From: Tetrapyrgos nigripes
Taxonomy: Eukaryota; Basidiomycota; Agaricomycetes; Agaricales; Campanellaceae
Reading direction: 5' to 3'
DNA length: 64,000 nucleotides
Assembly (NCBI GenBank): GCA_013368315.1
Contig: JAACJM010000298.1
Span: 1-64,000 of the forward strand
In this document: positions 47,216 to 58,869 of the stretch, piece after piece
Numbering within the stretch: position 1 is the stretch's first letter
Layout of the letters: every line of letters starts with the position of its first letter
Translations under genes and position numbers: made by a program
Notes under the pieces: model-generated
Seen by the model: only the letters and a program-made list of their open reading frames with translations
Told to the model about the DNA's origin: nothing
Databases searched by the model: none

Positions 47216-48767
47216 CATTGACGGAACAAGTATAGTTGTTGTACTGGCTGTGTGTCAAGGGATATCTTGAAGGATGTTGAAGTGACACACTGGTGACTTC
47301 CAAAGAATTCAAGCTCTGATAGAAGAACTGTACAGTTGCTTGATTCAGATTTGATGTCAACAAACGGTCACCTGACTCATGTTGACTTCTCTTCAAGTCC
47401 TTTCAATCTTGAACCTCAACACAAGGTAATGGTATTCCTGTGCTGTCTTACCCTCTGCACTCTGTTGATGACATCCTCACTGCCCTTGGCCCACTCAGGT
47501 TACAAGAGTAATCTTTTTGTTTGGGATTTTGGGCACAATGTATGTCCCGCTATGCCTTCTTGAACATGTACTCTTTCCAACTCACATCTCGTCACCAACT
47601 TTTACATTATTTTAGGTACTTTTAGGTACAGTGTCCTGCACAACTGCCAATGTCAATTGCCATTTACTTAGGATCCTTGTCCCACTGTGCTCTGTAGGAT
47701 TAGTCTTTTTCACTCAGTATCTCTAACATTTCTGACACTGACTGCCCCTTACCTCCAAAATTTTATTGCATAGGTCATTAACATATGATCAGGTATGTCC
47801 TTGGCACTCCCTGCCTATCTTTCCTTACACTAATGTTTTTATATCCAGGTGTTTGTTCACTAGGGTCTCCAGGCTGCATCGAGGATGTCATATCATTTCA
47901 AGTATGTGTTCAATCTTTCTTGTTCAGTATAATGTCCAGCCTGCATCTGGGCTGTTGTATAGAGGCTGTATGGTACTTAGTTGTCATGATTGTACTTTGT
48001 AGTCTTCGCCAATACACGTCCCTTTATCTACTCATGGTTATTTCTTTTGACCTCATGTTTTTATTTTTATCCCGCCTCCCCCAACACCCATCATATCGTC
48101 ATCCTTGCACCTTCTGCTTTCACACTTTGTTCATTTGATGTTTGGTCATCCCTAAGTTTTTCTTACCTTTTGTTCCATTTTCTTTTTTTGTCAGTTTGAC
48201 ACAAGGGGGGTGGCAGAATGGATGTCCTATACATCCCATCAGAAAAAAATTTAGCAATTGGTCAGGACCCTCCCCCCACCTTCCAAAAAAGACAAATCTA
48301 TTAGATAAGATAACATGATAAGATATGATAAGAGGCTTTGGCCTCTAGTCAAATACATTCTACATCATTTCTGGCTGTTATCCAATTGAATCCATGCTCT
48401 GGTGGTGCATTTCTATTTCCCGCATGACAAGCTGCATCCCAGTGGAACTATTTAGATGAAAAATGGCAAGTTTTCGATTGATCTGAACTTGAAGGATTCA
48501 CATGGATACATTATGAAGATCTCCTGAACTCAGGGATATAGCTTATTTCAGTATATAGTCAATCTCTGAGCTATGCTCAAAACAATGCCCAAAGTGGCCA
48601 AACTTGGGATGGCCATGGACACTGCATTCTATAAAGCCTAATATGAGTATGGGTATGTCTACTAGGGTACTTTGAGTCACTAAATCCGAATATTGACCTG
48701 AATAAGCCCCATATGCAGTAGATATGCCACTATTTGGGACTTATTACTAAAGATAGGTACCTGTGGC
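47216..48767. other. Gene-poor stretch
   Basis: CT-rich sequence with short frames only. A purine-rich CAAGGGGGGTGG at about 48202 resembles a polypurine tract, but no LTR follows that I can pair. Confidence 0.4.
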
Positions 48768-49600
48768 ACCTGCAATACCTATCTTGTAAATTTGTGTGGG
48801 TAAGTAGATAGATGTTAGTGAGTGCTCTGAACATGGATATAATCTCAGAGTTTCCATATCTCTGATACCTGAGACTCACTTCTTATTTATTCTGAGAAAA
48901 GCGAAAATAGTATTTTTTGGACCATATACATAGGCATATCTCCCTCCAGAGGTTATCATAGAAGCTCATACTTTGTATTCCATCATTGATTAGCCAGCCA
49001 TGATGTTCAACAGATGTTCCATGTATATGCAACAGCTTAAAGTCAAAGTGATTTACACATAGTGATGCATGCAGCAGTTAAGCTTATATCAAGGCATATC
49101 TTCCAGTGAGGATCACCAAACTTCCAATGAATAAATTATTCTGCTAGGAAATGATGGAGAATCACTTTGAATGCCAATCAGATAGCCCAAAGACATGTGG
49201 AAATTAGCAGTATTTTCAAGAAGAGAGCCTTAGCCCTTGCATGTATGAAGATGTTGACTTCATATTTGTGTTTGGGACATATGAAAACATTTTTATACAT
49301 ACATGACTTTAAGCTGCTGCATATACATGAAACATCTGCTGAACATTATGGCTGGTCCATTGTCTTCTAAATGCTAATCAATGATGAAATACAAAGTATG
49401 AGCTACTATGATAACCTCTGGAGGGAGATATGCCTATGTATATGGTCCAAAAGATACTATTTTCGCTGTTCTCAGAATAAATTAAGAACTGAGTGTCAGA
49501 TATCAGAGATATAGAAAGTCTGAGATTAGATCCATGTTCAGAGCACTCACTAACATCTATCTACCTACCCACACAAAATTACAAGATAGGTATTTGCAGG
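48768..49600. repeat. Long inverted repeat, arms about 280 bp
   Basis: The left arm (about 48768-49042) and the reverse complement of the right arm (about 49307-49600) align over nearly their whole length, sharing GGACCATATACATAGGCATA and TCCCTCCAGAGGTTATCATA. The right arm carries one insertion of about 19 bp. The spacer is about 265 bp. Likely a foldback or MITE-type element. Transcripts would form a long hairpin. Confidence 0.85.
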
Positions 49601-49936
49601 ATTCATGCTAATGCTGACCTGGCAATAGAGAGTATAGAAAGCTGAAACTTTTGTGTTAAGTTTGATAACTGCACCATATGAATTGTTCTTTTGGTATAAA
49701 CAATGGAAAGGGAGAAAGGAAGATAAAAAGGATATTATAATAGCAAAAGTGTGACAGTGACAGCTGGGAAGTCCTGGGAAGTCCCATGGTGAAGGTCAAT
49801 TGAGTTGGCATAAGTCCCCAAGACTTGGGTTGGTCCCTGGCTACTAACCCTCCTTAGGTGTATTGATTTGGTGGACCAATCCCACCTAATGAGGTACTTA
49901 TATATGGGTGCCTGAAGTGGAAGATAAGGGAGTTGT

Positions 49937-50110
49937 TATCAACCAGCATTTATTTCATTCACAAAATTGACAAGTTTCATGTATAATTGTTTGTACAAAA
50001 GTAATTGGTAACATCAATCAGAGGCAGTTTGTGGGTAATCAGAAGTCAGATAAAGCATTTACAAGTTTTACAAGCTTTTAAGAGAGATAGCTTCACAAAA
50101 TCAGATAAAG
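49937..50110. repeat. 3' flank shared by NACHT-ankyrin copies (C)
   Basis: Diverged third copy of the 3' flank (TTATCAACCAGCATTTATTT, ATTGTTTGTACAAAA). About 300 nt separate it from the stop of copy C. That gap holds degraded ankyrin sequence. Confidence 0.65.
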
Positions 50111-50417
50111 CAGAGGGGCTTTGGGAGGAGAAAGATAGGTCATCTATCAGTACTCCAGAAGAGTGGAAAGTAGATTTGATAGCCCGCTGATTCATCATAG
50201 AGAATTGGACAAGGAATTTCAGGATCCTGTAGAAATACTGTGAAATTGATCAACTGGAGTTGCTCCCCTCCATATCGAGAGTTCATATATTAGTTGATCA
50301 CCTTCATAAGCAGCAGCCTGAACAGGACTGCTATATGTGCACTATGTTAAAATAAAGTTCTTGTGCAAACCATAGAGTAGTAGACACTGCTTGCAGAGCA
50401 GTACCATATGTACCACC

Positions 50418-53400
50418 CTAAGCATTTACATCTACTCCTTTCTTAAGCAAAAGTTTAATAATTTGTTCCTGTCCCTTATGTAAGGCAGCCTGGAGAGCAC
50501 TGCCATATTCACCACCCAGAGCATTTACATCTGCTCCCTTCTCAATCAAAAGCCTTACAGTGTGTGGAAGACCATAATAGCAAGCAGCCTGGAGAGCATT
50601 ACCATATTTTCCACCCTGGGCATTTACATCTGCTCCCCTCTCCAGTAAAATTTCTACAATGTTTTCATAGCCCTTATTTATAGCAGCCTGGAGAAGAGTT
50701 CCAGGAGAGCCATATGTTCCACACTGAACATGAACATGAACATCAGCTCCCTTCTCAAGCAAAAGCTTTACAATGTCTTCATGGTCATAACGAAAAGCGG
50801 TCTGGAGAGGAGTGTGATATTTACCACCCTGAGCATTTACATCTGCTCCCTTCTCAAGCAAAAGCCTCACAAGGTTTTTGTTCCCCTTCAATGAAGCAGC
50901 CTGGAGAGGAGTGTCATATTTACCACACTGAGCATTTACATCTGCTCCCCTCTCTAGTAAAAGCCTTGCAAGGTTTTCGTTTCCTTGAAATGAAGCAGCC
51001 TGGAGAGCGTTGCCATATTCACCACCTTGAGCATTTACATCTGCTCCCTTCTCAATGAAAAGCCTTACAATATCTTTGTAGCCCTTATAGCAGGCAGCCT
51101 GGAGAGGAGTGCCATATTCACCACCCTGGGCATTTACATCTGCTCCCTTCTCAACCAAAAGCCTTACAATGGCTTCTGAGCCCTTGAACAAAGCTGCCTG
51201 GAGAGGAGTGCCATATTCACTACCCTGGGCATTTACTTCTGCTCCCTTCTGCAGTAAAAGCTTTACAATGTCTTCATAGCACATATATGAAGCAGCATGG
51301 AGAGCAGTACCATATTTAGCAACATGAACATTTACATCTGCTCCATTTTCAAGCAAAAGCAGTACAATATCCTGATAGCCATAATGAAGAGCAGTCTGGA
51401 GAGCATTGCCATATTTGCCACCCTGAGCATTTACATCTGCTCCCTTCTCCAGCAAAAGCATTACAATATCTTCATAGCCCTTATATAAAGCACCCTGAAG
51501 AGGGGTGCCATGTCTACCATCCTGAGCATTAACATCTGCTCCCTTCTCCAATAAAAGCCTTACAATATCTTTATAGCCCATATATAAAGCATCCAGGAGA
51601 GGAGTACCATATATAACACCTTGAGCATTTACATCTGCTCCCTTCTCAAGCAAAATCCTTGCAATGTCTTTGTGGCCATAGTAAAAAGCAGCCTGGAGAA
51701 CATTGCCATGTTTACCACCCTGGGCATTTACATCTTCTCTCTTCAAAAGCAAAGGCCTTACAATGTCTTTACGTCGATAAGAAACAACCTGGAGAGCATT
51801 GCCATTTTCACCACCCCGAGCATTTCCATCTTCTTCCTTCCCCAGTAAAAGCCTTGCAATGTCCTTATGGCCATAATAAACTGTGTCATGGAGAGCATTG
51901 CCATATTTGCGACCTGGAGCATTTACATCTGCTCCCTTCTCCAGTAAAAGCATTACAATATCTTCATAGCCCTTATATAAAGCACCCTGAAGAGGGGTGC
52001 CATGTCTACCATCCTGAGCATTTACATCTGCTCCCTTCTCTAATAAAAGCCTTACAATATCTTTATAGCCCATATATAAAGCATCCAGGAGAGGAGTACC
52101 ATATGTACCACATTGAGCATTTACATCTGCTCTCTTCTCAAGCAAAAACTTTACAATGTTTTTGTAGCCCTTAATAATAGCAGCCTGGAGAGGAGTGCCA
52201 TATTGACCACCCTGAACATTTACATCTGCTCCCTTGTCAACCAAAAGCTTTACAATCTCTTCATAGCCCTTAATACAAGCAGCCATTAGAGGAGTGCCAT
52301 ATGGACCACCTTGAGCATTTACATCTGCTCCCTTCTCAAGCAAAAGCTTTACAAAGTCTTCCCAGTGCAAAGCAAAAGCAGTCTGGAGAGGAGTGCCATA
52401 TTTACCACCCTGAGTATTTACATCTGCTCCCTTCTCAAGCAACAGCTTTGCAATATCTTTATAGCCCTTATGTAAAGCAGCCTGGAGAGCAGTGCCATAT
52501 TTACCACCCTGAACATTTACATCTGCTCCCTTGTCAACCAAAAGCTTTACAATCTCTTCATAGCCCTTAATACAAGCAGCCATTAGAGGAGTGCCATATG
52601 GACCACCTTGAGCATTTACATCTGCTCCCTTCTCAAGCAAAAGCTTTACAAAGTCTTCCCAGTGCAAAGCAAAAGCAGTCTGGAGAGGAGTGCCATATTT
52701 ACCACCCTGAGTATTTACATCTGCTCCCTTCTCAAGCAACAGCTTTGCAATATCTTTATAGCCCATATGTAAAGCAGCCTGGAGAGCAGTGCCATATTTA
52801 CCACCCTGAACATTTACATCTGCTCCTTTCTCAAGCAAAAGCTTTGCAATGTCTTTATAGCCCTTATGTAAAGCAGCCTGGAGAGCAGTGCCATATTCAC
52901 TGCCCTGAGCATTGACATCTGCTCCTTTCTCAAGCAAAAGCTTTGCAATGTCTTTATAGCCCATATGTAAAGCAGCCTGTAGAGGAGTGCCATATTTACC
53001 ACCCTGAGCATTAATATTTGCCCCATCCTCTATCAATAACAGCATTATATTAGATAGACCAATAGAGCTGGCATAATATAATGGAGAGGCAGAACCTTCA
53101 ATTACATTTGTATGTCTCCATGTGGCTCTAAACCATTGGCTACATGATCTATTTGTATCTGTGAGCAAATGTAAACTCAAGGACTTGATTGGATCTTCCA
53201 ATTGTTGTAGATTTTTGACATGATTGGGCCAGCTCCTTGCAGCATAATACAACAAATGAAGGTTCCGTTTATCTATGGATTCATCTTCTCCATAAACCAC
53301 GAGATAGATCATACATGATTGAGCAATGAAGTTATGTGCTAGCTGATCATTTACATGAAAAAGTGCTGCTGAACTTGATTTGATTTGATCTGAAAGAATA

Positions 53401-55145
53401 TACTCTTTGACTGATGGATGTGCCAGTTGCAGTCTGTGCTCAGTGTTATGATGCCAGTTGATCTCTTGGACCACAACTAATGTTGAGTCAATAATTTTAG
53501 ACACTCCATTCACCTCTATTCTCTCAGCTGCCTCTAATTTCCTTCCCTCAAAATCAATTCGAAGGATTTCAGGTAGTAACTCCAAGGTTAGCAGGGTATA
53601 TCCAAATAGAAGCCACCTCAAGATAGCTTGTACATCTTTCTGGTGACCCTTTTTAGTCCTGAGCAATGCTTTGACATAGGTCTCTTCCAGGTCTTCAGGC
53701 AAGTTCTTCAGAGCATCCAGTATAGCTTTGCGAGTGGCTAATTCTTGCAATTGTTGAATTTGACAATCAACCCATCGGATCCTATGAAATATTTCAATCA
53801 TCAACTATAATACTTGAATCTATAATACTTACTGTCCATGAGCTCCATCCACTAGAGCCTCTGTCACCTCTTTATGTACATTCACACTCAAAGGCCTCTT
53901 TTGGAAAACTTGTTCAATATGCCTTTGAATGTCTGACATTACTACTTGTTCATCCAGTGATATGGCATAAGTAGCAGAGCTGACTCCAATTGCACTAGCT
54001 GCATGTCTGCAGGATGCAAAGATATGTATCTTTGAATCAATTTCAAGTAAGTCCAGAATGAATCTTGAAACCAAATGTTGATCTTGTGCCTGACATTCGT
54101 CCAATGCATCCATGACAATATATATTGCTGAAGAATGTTGTTCTAGAAGCTGCAGCAAGGTTGCCTTCATAGCATCTGTGTGCATTTGCCTTGTACCTGA
54201 GTCATATTGCTGATACAGATTTTGCAACATTGTTTCGTTGAACTTTATGCCAGTTGAAAGCATGATAGATGAGAGCAATCCCTTGTAAGTTGCTTTTACT
54301 TTGGTTTGATCCAGGGTATCAAAATAAACGTCAAAGACAGTGTGGCCCTCTTTCTTCAAACTTGTGATAACATTGGTGCTAAAAGATATGACATTCATTT
54401 CTTGACCAAGCAGAAAAGAAGCAAAATATTCACAGAAGAAAGGTCTTTCCAGAACCAGCTATGTAGTTTTATATTTTTTATTCAATGACTGTTGTTTTCA
54501 TACACAGAAAGATCACCTACCTTTTCCCTGCAACCAGAGCAAGCCACCATTTTCTTTCCACTGAATCAACCTGGAGTCCTTGAGGAGCCATTCTCCAGTG
54601 CCTTTTGTCATCGTCTCATATGCAGCATTATAATTGGTAGATGAATCAGGTGCTTTGAGCCAGTCTTTGATCTTATCCACTGTAAGTTATTTGAATATTC
54701 TATTCCAATGTTTCTCAAAACAATTAAGAGCCCATCAACTTACTTGTTACAGCATTTTGCACAACAAAGGTATTACTCCCTCCTGTATGGGACATCAATC
54801 AAATTTAATCTAGCCAGTACAAAACTTCTTGTTTACCAATCTGAATATTGTTGTTGGAGTTAACAGTCTGATGATAATCATTGTTGATAGTCTGGCTCTG
54901 GTCTCCCTGGACATTGTTCATATGCACATCTCTCCCTGCGGCAATGCTTGATCCTTGTGGAATTTGACCATCAAGGTACATATCGTTCTCAGCTGCTCTA
55001 GCAACCGCACCGCCATCCACATCTAGATTTCATAGAAGAGAATAAAAAGCACAGTTCATTTCCCGAAGTCTTGTTTGCACTTACCTGTTAATACCAGTCT
55101 TTTACGTTTGTTTTGTTCGGCCACGTCGCCAATGCTTCGTTTCAT
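50418..55145 (-). CDS. NACHT-ankyrin STAND NTPase (NLR-like), copy C, intact
   Basis: My exon model (minus) is 55145-55085, 55022-54837, 54782-54744, 54679-54521, 54458-54434, 54378-53833 and 53781-50418. All introns are GT-AG except for a weaker GTGAAT donor after the P-loop exon. The total is 4380 nt (1459 aa), in frame throughout. Same plan as copy B: MKRS start, Asn/Gln-rich exon, NACHT with GSGKTFL, Walker B-like IYIVMDALDEC and FASCRH, then about 27 ankyrin units of 33 aa. The stop is a TAG where the repeat consensus has CAG (VNA-Q), and degenerate repeat sequence continues to about 50200, so the array was once longer. Predicted cytosolic sensor ATPase. The ligand is unknown. Confidence 0.88.
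52301..52895 (-). repeat. 297-bp block (three ankyrin units) duplicated in tandem
   Basis: Inside copy C, the units carrying ALHKGYKDIAKLL, AFALHWEDFVKLL and ACIKGYEEIVKLL occur twice in the same order, with a period of 297 bp (3 x 99). The copies are almost identical by eye. A second two-unit block (ALYMGYKDIVRLL + ALYKGYEDIVMLL) is repeated at about 51435-51620 and 51927-52115. Confidence 0.88.
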
Positions 55146-55892
55146 CTTTCGAATGATGGTGGATGGCACTGCGCAAAAAGTTTGAAAAGTGTCTAAAGTC
55201 ACATGTTGGTTATATGAGAAGCAACAAGACATGAAAGATTAAGTTTCGGGAAGAACCGGCTGACCTTGATGTAATTCAGTTTGAGCGCCTTTGACGCAAC
55301 TTTAGCGCTCAATTCACTTGGATGGCACAGCGTAAGAGGTCTGAAAAGTGTCCAAAGTCACATGAGTCTTTATGAGAAATGAAGCATCAAAGATAAAACG
55401 CCGAAAATACAAAAATATCCGCTCGGCAGAAAGGCGTACAGAAACACATTTTCGTACAGATATAAGATATATCTGTACAATAATGTCATCTATCCGTCGA
55501 GCGGATATTTTTGTCTTTTCGGCGTGTAAGGTCTTGCGAAAGAGTACCTAGATCAGATCTTCGAGCTCAACTTTAAATGGTGCTGGTAACATCGACTCTT
55601 TAGTCGCCTCTCTTGCTTCTTCTCTGTTTCGCCTTCCGGACAGTGGTAGGCACTAGGTCAAACCCGACGTACGTATACATACTGTTGATGTAGTGTGTGC
55701 ATGCCCGAGTCAATTAAATTGTTGCCTTCGGAAGTGACTTTCCTATCTAAAATTTACAGGCAAATTGAGTTATTCCATCGGCGTAAGTAATTGGAGTAGA
55801 AGACAAGACACCAATGCGCGTAAAAGACAGAAGAGAGGATGAAAGTCGAGGAGCAAGTAGAATTTCGCCGACCCGGCAGTTGAGATGTACTG
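55146..55892. promoter_or_regulatory. Divergent promoter region of copy C and the small ORF
   Basis: About 750 bp, conserved with 22717-23321 (shared CGCTCAATTCACTTGGATG, CATCAAAGATAA, GCCTTCCGGACAGT) except for the 130-bp MITE at 55397-55526. Confidence 0.55.
55397..55526. mobile_element. Small MITE (130 bp)
   Basis: Near-perfect terminal inverted repeats of about 28 bp: ACGCCGAAAATACAAAAATA… and, reversed, CACGCCGAAAAGACAAAAATA…. The homologous site beside copy B (CAAAGATAAGGTCTTGCG, about 22967) is empty. Comparison implies a TA or TAA target duplication, as in Tc1/mariner or PIF/Harbinger families. Confidence 0.85.
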
Positions 55893-56120
55893 ATGTCACA
55901 AGATGTGACAACAACGCTCATCGTTGACCACGATGAGCTCGACGTTACCGACAGCAACGAAGGCTACAACACATCCCTCCCTTCATCTCCTTCCTCGCCT
56001 CAAAGAATCAGCCAAACACCGCTCCTGAGATCTTTCCTTCTCCGAACCCGACCCCACTCTTTGCGAGCAACTGAGGCGAAATGCGCACCCCTACGCTATC
56101 AGAAATTGTCGTTTGAATGA
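55893..56120 (+). CDS. Small hypothetical protein, divergent from copy C
   Basis: 75-aa frame, a paralogue of the ORF at 23322. The first 20 residues are identical and the following Ser/Pro-rich segment is similar (SSPSS, TPLLRSFLLRT). The frames separate after about residue 50, where this copy has indels and an earlier stop, so either the conserved part is one exon of a spliced gene or one copy is decaying. Function unknown. Confidence 0.45.
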   Translation: MSQDVTTTLIVDHDELDVTDSNEGYNTSLPSSPSSPQRISQTPLLRSFLLRTRPHSLRATEAKCAPLRYQKLSFE

Positions 56121-57460
56121 AAATGATATCACATCATAGGAAGATTACCTGAACAATGTCTCTTAGGGACAGACAAGTGAGTGACTGACTCTCTTACATG
56201 TCCTCGCTTCATGAAGAACACGCAAACTGACTGATATTCCCCCTCTTTCTCTTTCCCTGTGTCCTATTGACACTACATTATGAATGCCCATATCTCCCCC
56301 ACCCTCCACTTCTGGGCTCCCTTTCCACTTCGTCCCGTCCCTCCTAGCATTTGCATTTGCTCCTTTCCTCCATTCACTTATCCGCTTTACCTCCTCGGAC
56401 ACTCATGTCTTTTCTCCCTGCCTTCTCTGCTCCTTCTTTATCCCCTCGCCATCTACTTTCACTTCTCACGCTAATCCAATAATTTCACGTCAACCCGCTT
56501 TTCAACCAATGCCAGTGAACACCGCGTACCCAGCAAACCCGTACTCTCCCTTCCCCCGTTGCATTCCTAACTCAAATTCGAACAACAGTTCTCGCCGCTT
56601 CGAGTCGATAATTGTCGGGGCATGTGCGTCTGGGGAGGTTTTTGCGGTTTTGGTACTGGCTGGTTGAATGGTGGGGTACTGACGATAAGAAGATGCGTTC
56701 GAGGAGGAGTCAACGCCAAATAGCCCAGCGCAGAGTCTACTAGGTGTTTCTGCCCCAACTCTGCCTCCCTTCCAAAGTTCCACTCCCACTTTATATCACT
56801 ATTCCCTCGTCTACTACAATGTCCCTGAGCCCAATTCTTCACTTTTGACTCATTCGCGTTGGCATTGTTCAGCTCCTCCTCAATATCGCTCGTTCCTTTA
56901 GCCCAGCACTATGCTACGCACCTCCTACCCTACCGGGTCTTATGGTCATTCACATTCTCGTCCCATTGTCTCAAATACCGACACTCCATCACACCACATA
57001 CGTCTTTTCATCCTCAACGCGACCATTTCTTTGCCAGTTCTACGCTCGCAGAGCTGTTTCGCCGGGATCCTAGTCATTCTACCTTCTTCACCCCGCCATT
57101 GGTCGTTGGCGTATGCACCTTTCCATATGACAGAAAGTGCCCGTTGATGCCGACGCTGGAATTTAGTGGGAGAAATATCAGATCAAGAAATTGGATGTTG
57201 ATACCGTGGCGGGTGACGTGGTCATGGGTAGGTGTGCTGAGCGTCGAGCTGTCAACCTCTCTTTCACCGTCGTCACCTTTGGGGTCAGCAAACGATACCA
57301 CTATCTTCAACAGCAACTCCTGCATCGACTTCCCAATGCAGCCCTCCTTCATTCTACCTCACCAAATTGTCGACGGTCGTCGGAATTGGACCCAAGAGAT
57401 GGACAGGGGCAGACGAAAGCAGGCCAGGTCGTTAGGATAGCTGGGTGTGTTTGACTCAGG
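56121..57460. other. CpG-rich duplicated block near copy C
   Basis: Aligns piecewise with 23640-24006 and 26376-27450 beside copy B, without the hAT insertion. CT-rich, probably intronic or untranslated. Open frames here are not conserved between copies. Confidence 0.5.
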
Positions 57461-57462
57461 GC

Positions 57463-57777
57463 TCAGGAGACGTAAATGGCGGAAATTAGATGGAGGTACG
57501 AGCGAATGAGGGCGAGGCCTTGACTGGCCAGTTGTTGCGTGTTGAGTCCCTGTGGAAAGGTTCGGATTGGTTTGGAATGGACTTGTGGGGCAGGGGGAGG
57601 TGTTGGTTGGGATTTGCCTGCTATGGGCATTGAGGGGTGGGCGTTGGGGACTGAGGGTACACATGCAGCTATGGTGAAGGAGCGTTGAAGGGTGTCGATC
57701 ACGGCAATATAGGCTTTGTACGCTTGACGGTGAGTGTTTTTCCCTCTTTTCTTTACTCTTTCCTTTCGCCCTTTCAT
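57463..57777 (-). other. Possible exon of unknown protein
   Basis: A minus-strand frame reads AYKAYIAVIDTLQRSF, a Pro/Ser-rich stretch, then LASQGLALIRSYLHLIS before a stop at 57463. Composition looks protein-like, but no family is recognised and neighbouring exons could not be joined. Confidence 0.25.
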
Positions 57778-58289
57778 CCTTCAGTCCTTGGTCCTTTCGT
57801 ATTTCTTCTTCGCGTTTTAACGTGGTCCCAGTCCTTCAGTGCTAATTGTTCACCTTTTTTAGACTGACTGTGCCTCAAGCGAAATTATAAGCTTGTCCCA
57901 ATGTTTCAAATACTTTCTGCTACCCACCCTTTGTCATGCTTACTTCCGTCACGCCTGAAGGAACCAACCTCATCAAGACCAGAACATCCCAGTCTTTTCA
58001 GGACTTTCCATTCCCATCCTCGCAATGTGCTACCATTCTTCAACTCCCAGTCCAATGTTTATTTTCCCCCCTCTTCCTCGCAACCTCACCCCACTAGACC
58101 GGCATCGTCACGTGGGGATGCATGACAGTACCTGGGACTGAGGGAGTGGGTCGCCAAAGTCTTTGGAGGCGGTTTCGAGCGTCGAGGAATTATCGCAGGG
58201 CTGGGATTGGTATTGGTATTGGGACTCGGTGGGGCAGGGCGAAGAGTTGGTCGGTCGTAATCTCGTTAGGTCTGGGTATTGGACATTTG

Positions 58290-58857
58290 TCTTTCGAAAT
58301 TGAGTCGGTACCAACCATCATTCTACTACGAGTACGTCTCTGCTACCTCTCTACATCCTTTGGCTCTCTACCCTCTGTTGCACCTTCATCTTACGCTAGC
58401 CTTTTTCTAATCCGACCGTTAATTACAGGGCCACATGACGCCCAAGTTCTCACCGCAGCCGTAGCCAAATTCGCTAATGCCCCCGCTGGTGATGTCCAAC
58501 CACAGTCGAAGACAAATGGTGTTCCTCAGGCTGCGGCGGCCCCGCAAGGAGTATGTCTTCTCTTCTTCCCTCCTCGTCCTTCTCTTCTCTCCTCTATTCT
58601 ATTCTCCATCTTCTCTCTTCTTTCTGTTGGCCATATATGCTTACCTCTCCTCTCCCTCTTCTCCCCACAGGAAACTCCCGCCCAACTCAAATCCCGGATG
58701 CGTTCCCTAATGACTCAGTCAAAGGCCGTGTTGTTCATGAAAGGCATACCTGACGAGCCTAGGTGTGGGTTTAGTAGGAAGATAGTGGGATTGTTGAGGG
58801 ATCAGGGGGTGGAGTTTAATAGTTTTGATATTTTGAAGGATGACGGGGTTAGGCAGG
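58290..58857 (+). pseudogene. Incomplete monothiol glutaredoxin (Grx3/4 type)
   Basis: Three exon-like pieces. SFEIESVPTIILLR (58290-58331) matches the end of the thioredoxin-like domain of Grx3/Grx4. HDAQVLTAAVAKFA starts the linker (58436-58550). The third piece (58671-58857) holds the Grx domain start, with ETPAQLKSRM, LFMKGIPDEP, the CGFS active site, and LLRDQGVEF followed by DILKDDGVRQ. Missing are the first part of the thioredoxin domain, about 12 residues between pieces one and two (phases also do not match), and the Grx C-terminal half (WPTFPQ…GG.D). Grx3/4 proteins bind Fe-S clusters with glutathione and signal iron status. This copy appears truncated. Confidence 0.7.
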
Positions 58858-58869
58858 GTGAGTGGTTCT

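Noticed and set aside
50714..52915. Long plus-strand open frames rich in His/Leu/Pro opposite the ankyrin array
   Set aside because: They repeat with the 99-bp period of the minus-strand ankyrin units and are antisense shadows of copy C. Similar frames at 13987-14236 and 14457-14720 shadow copy A.
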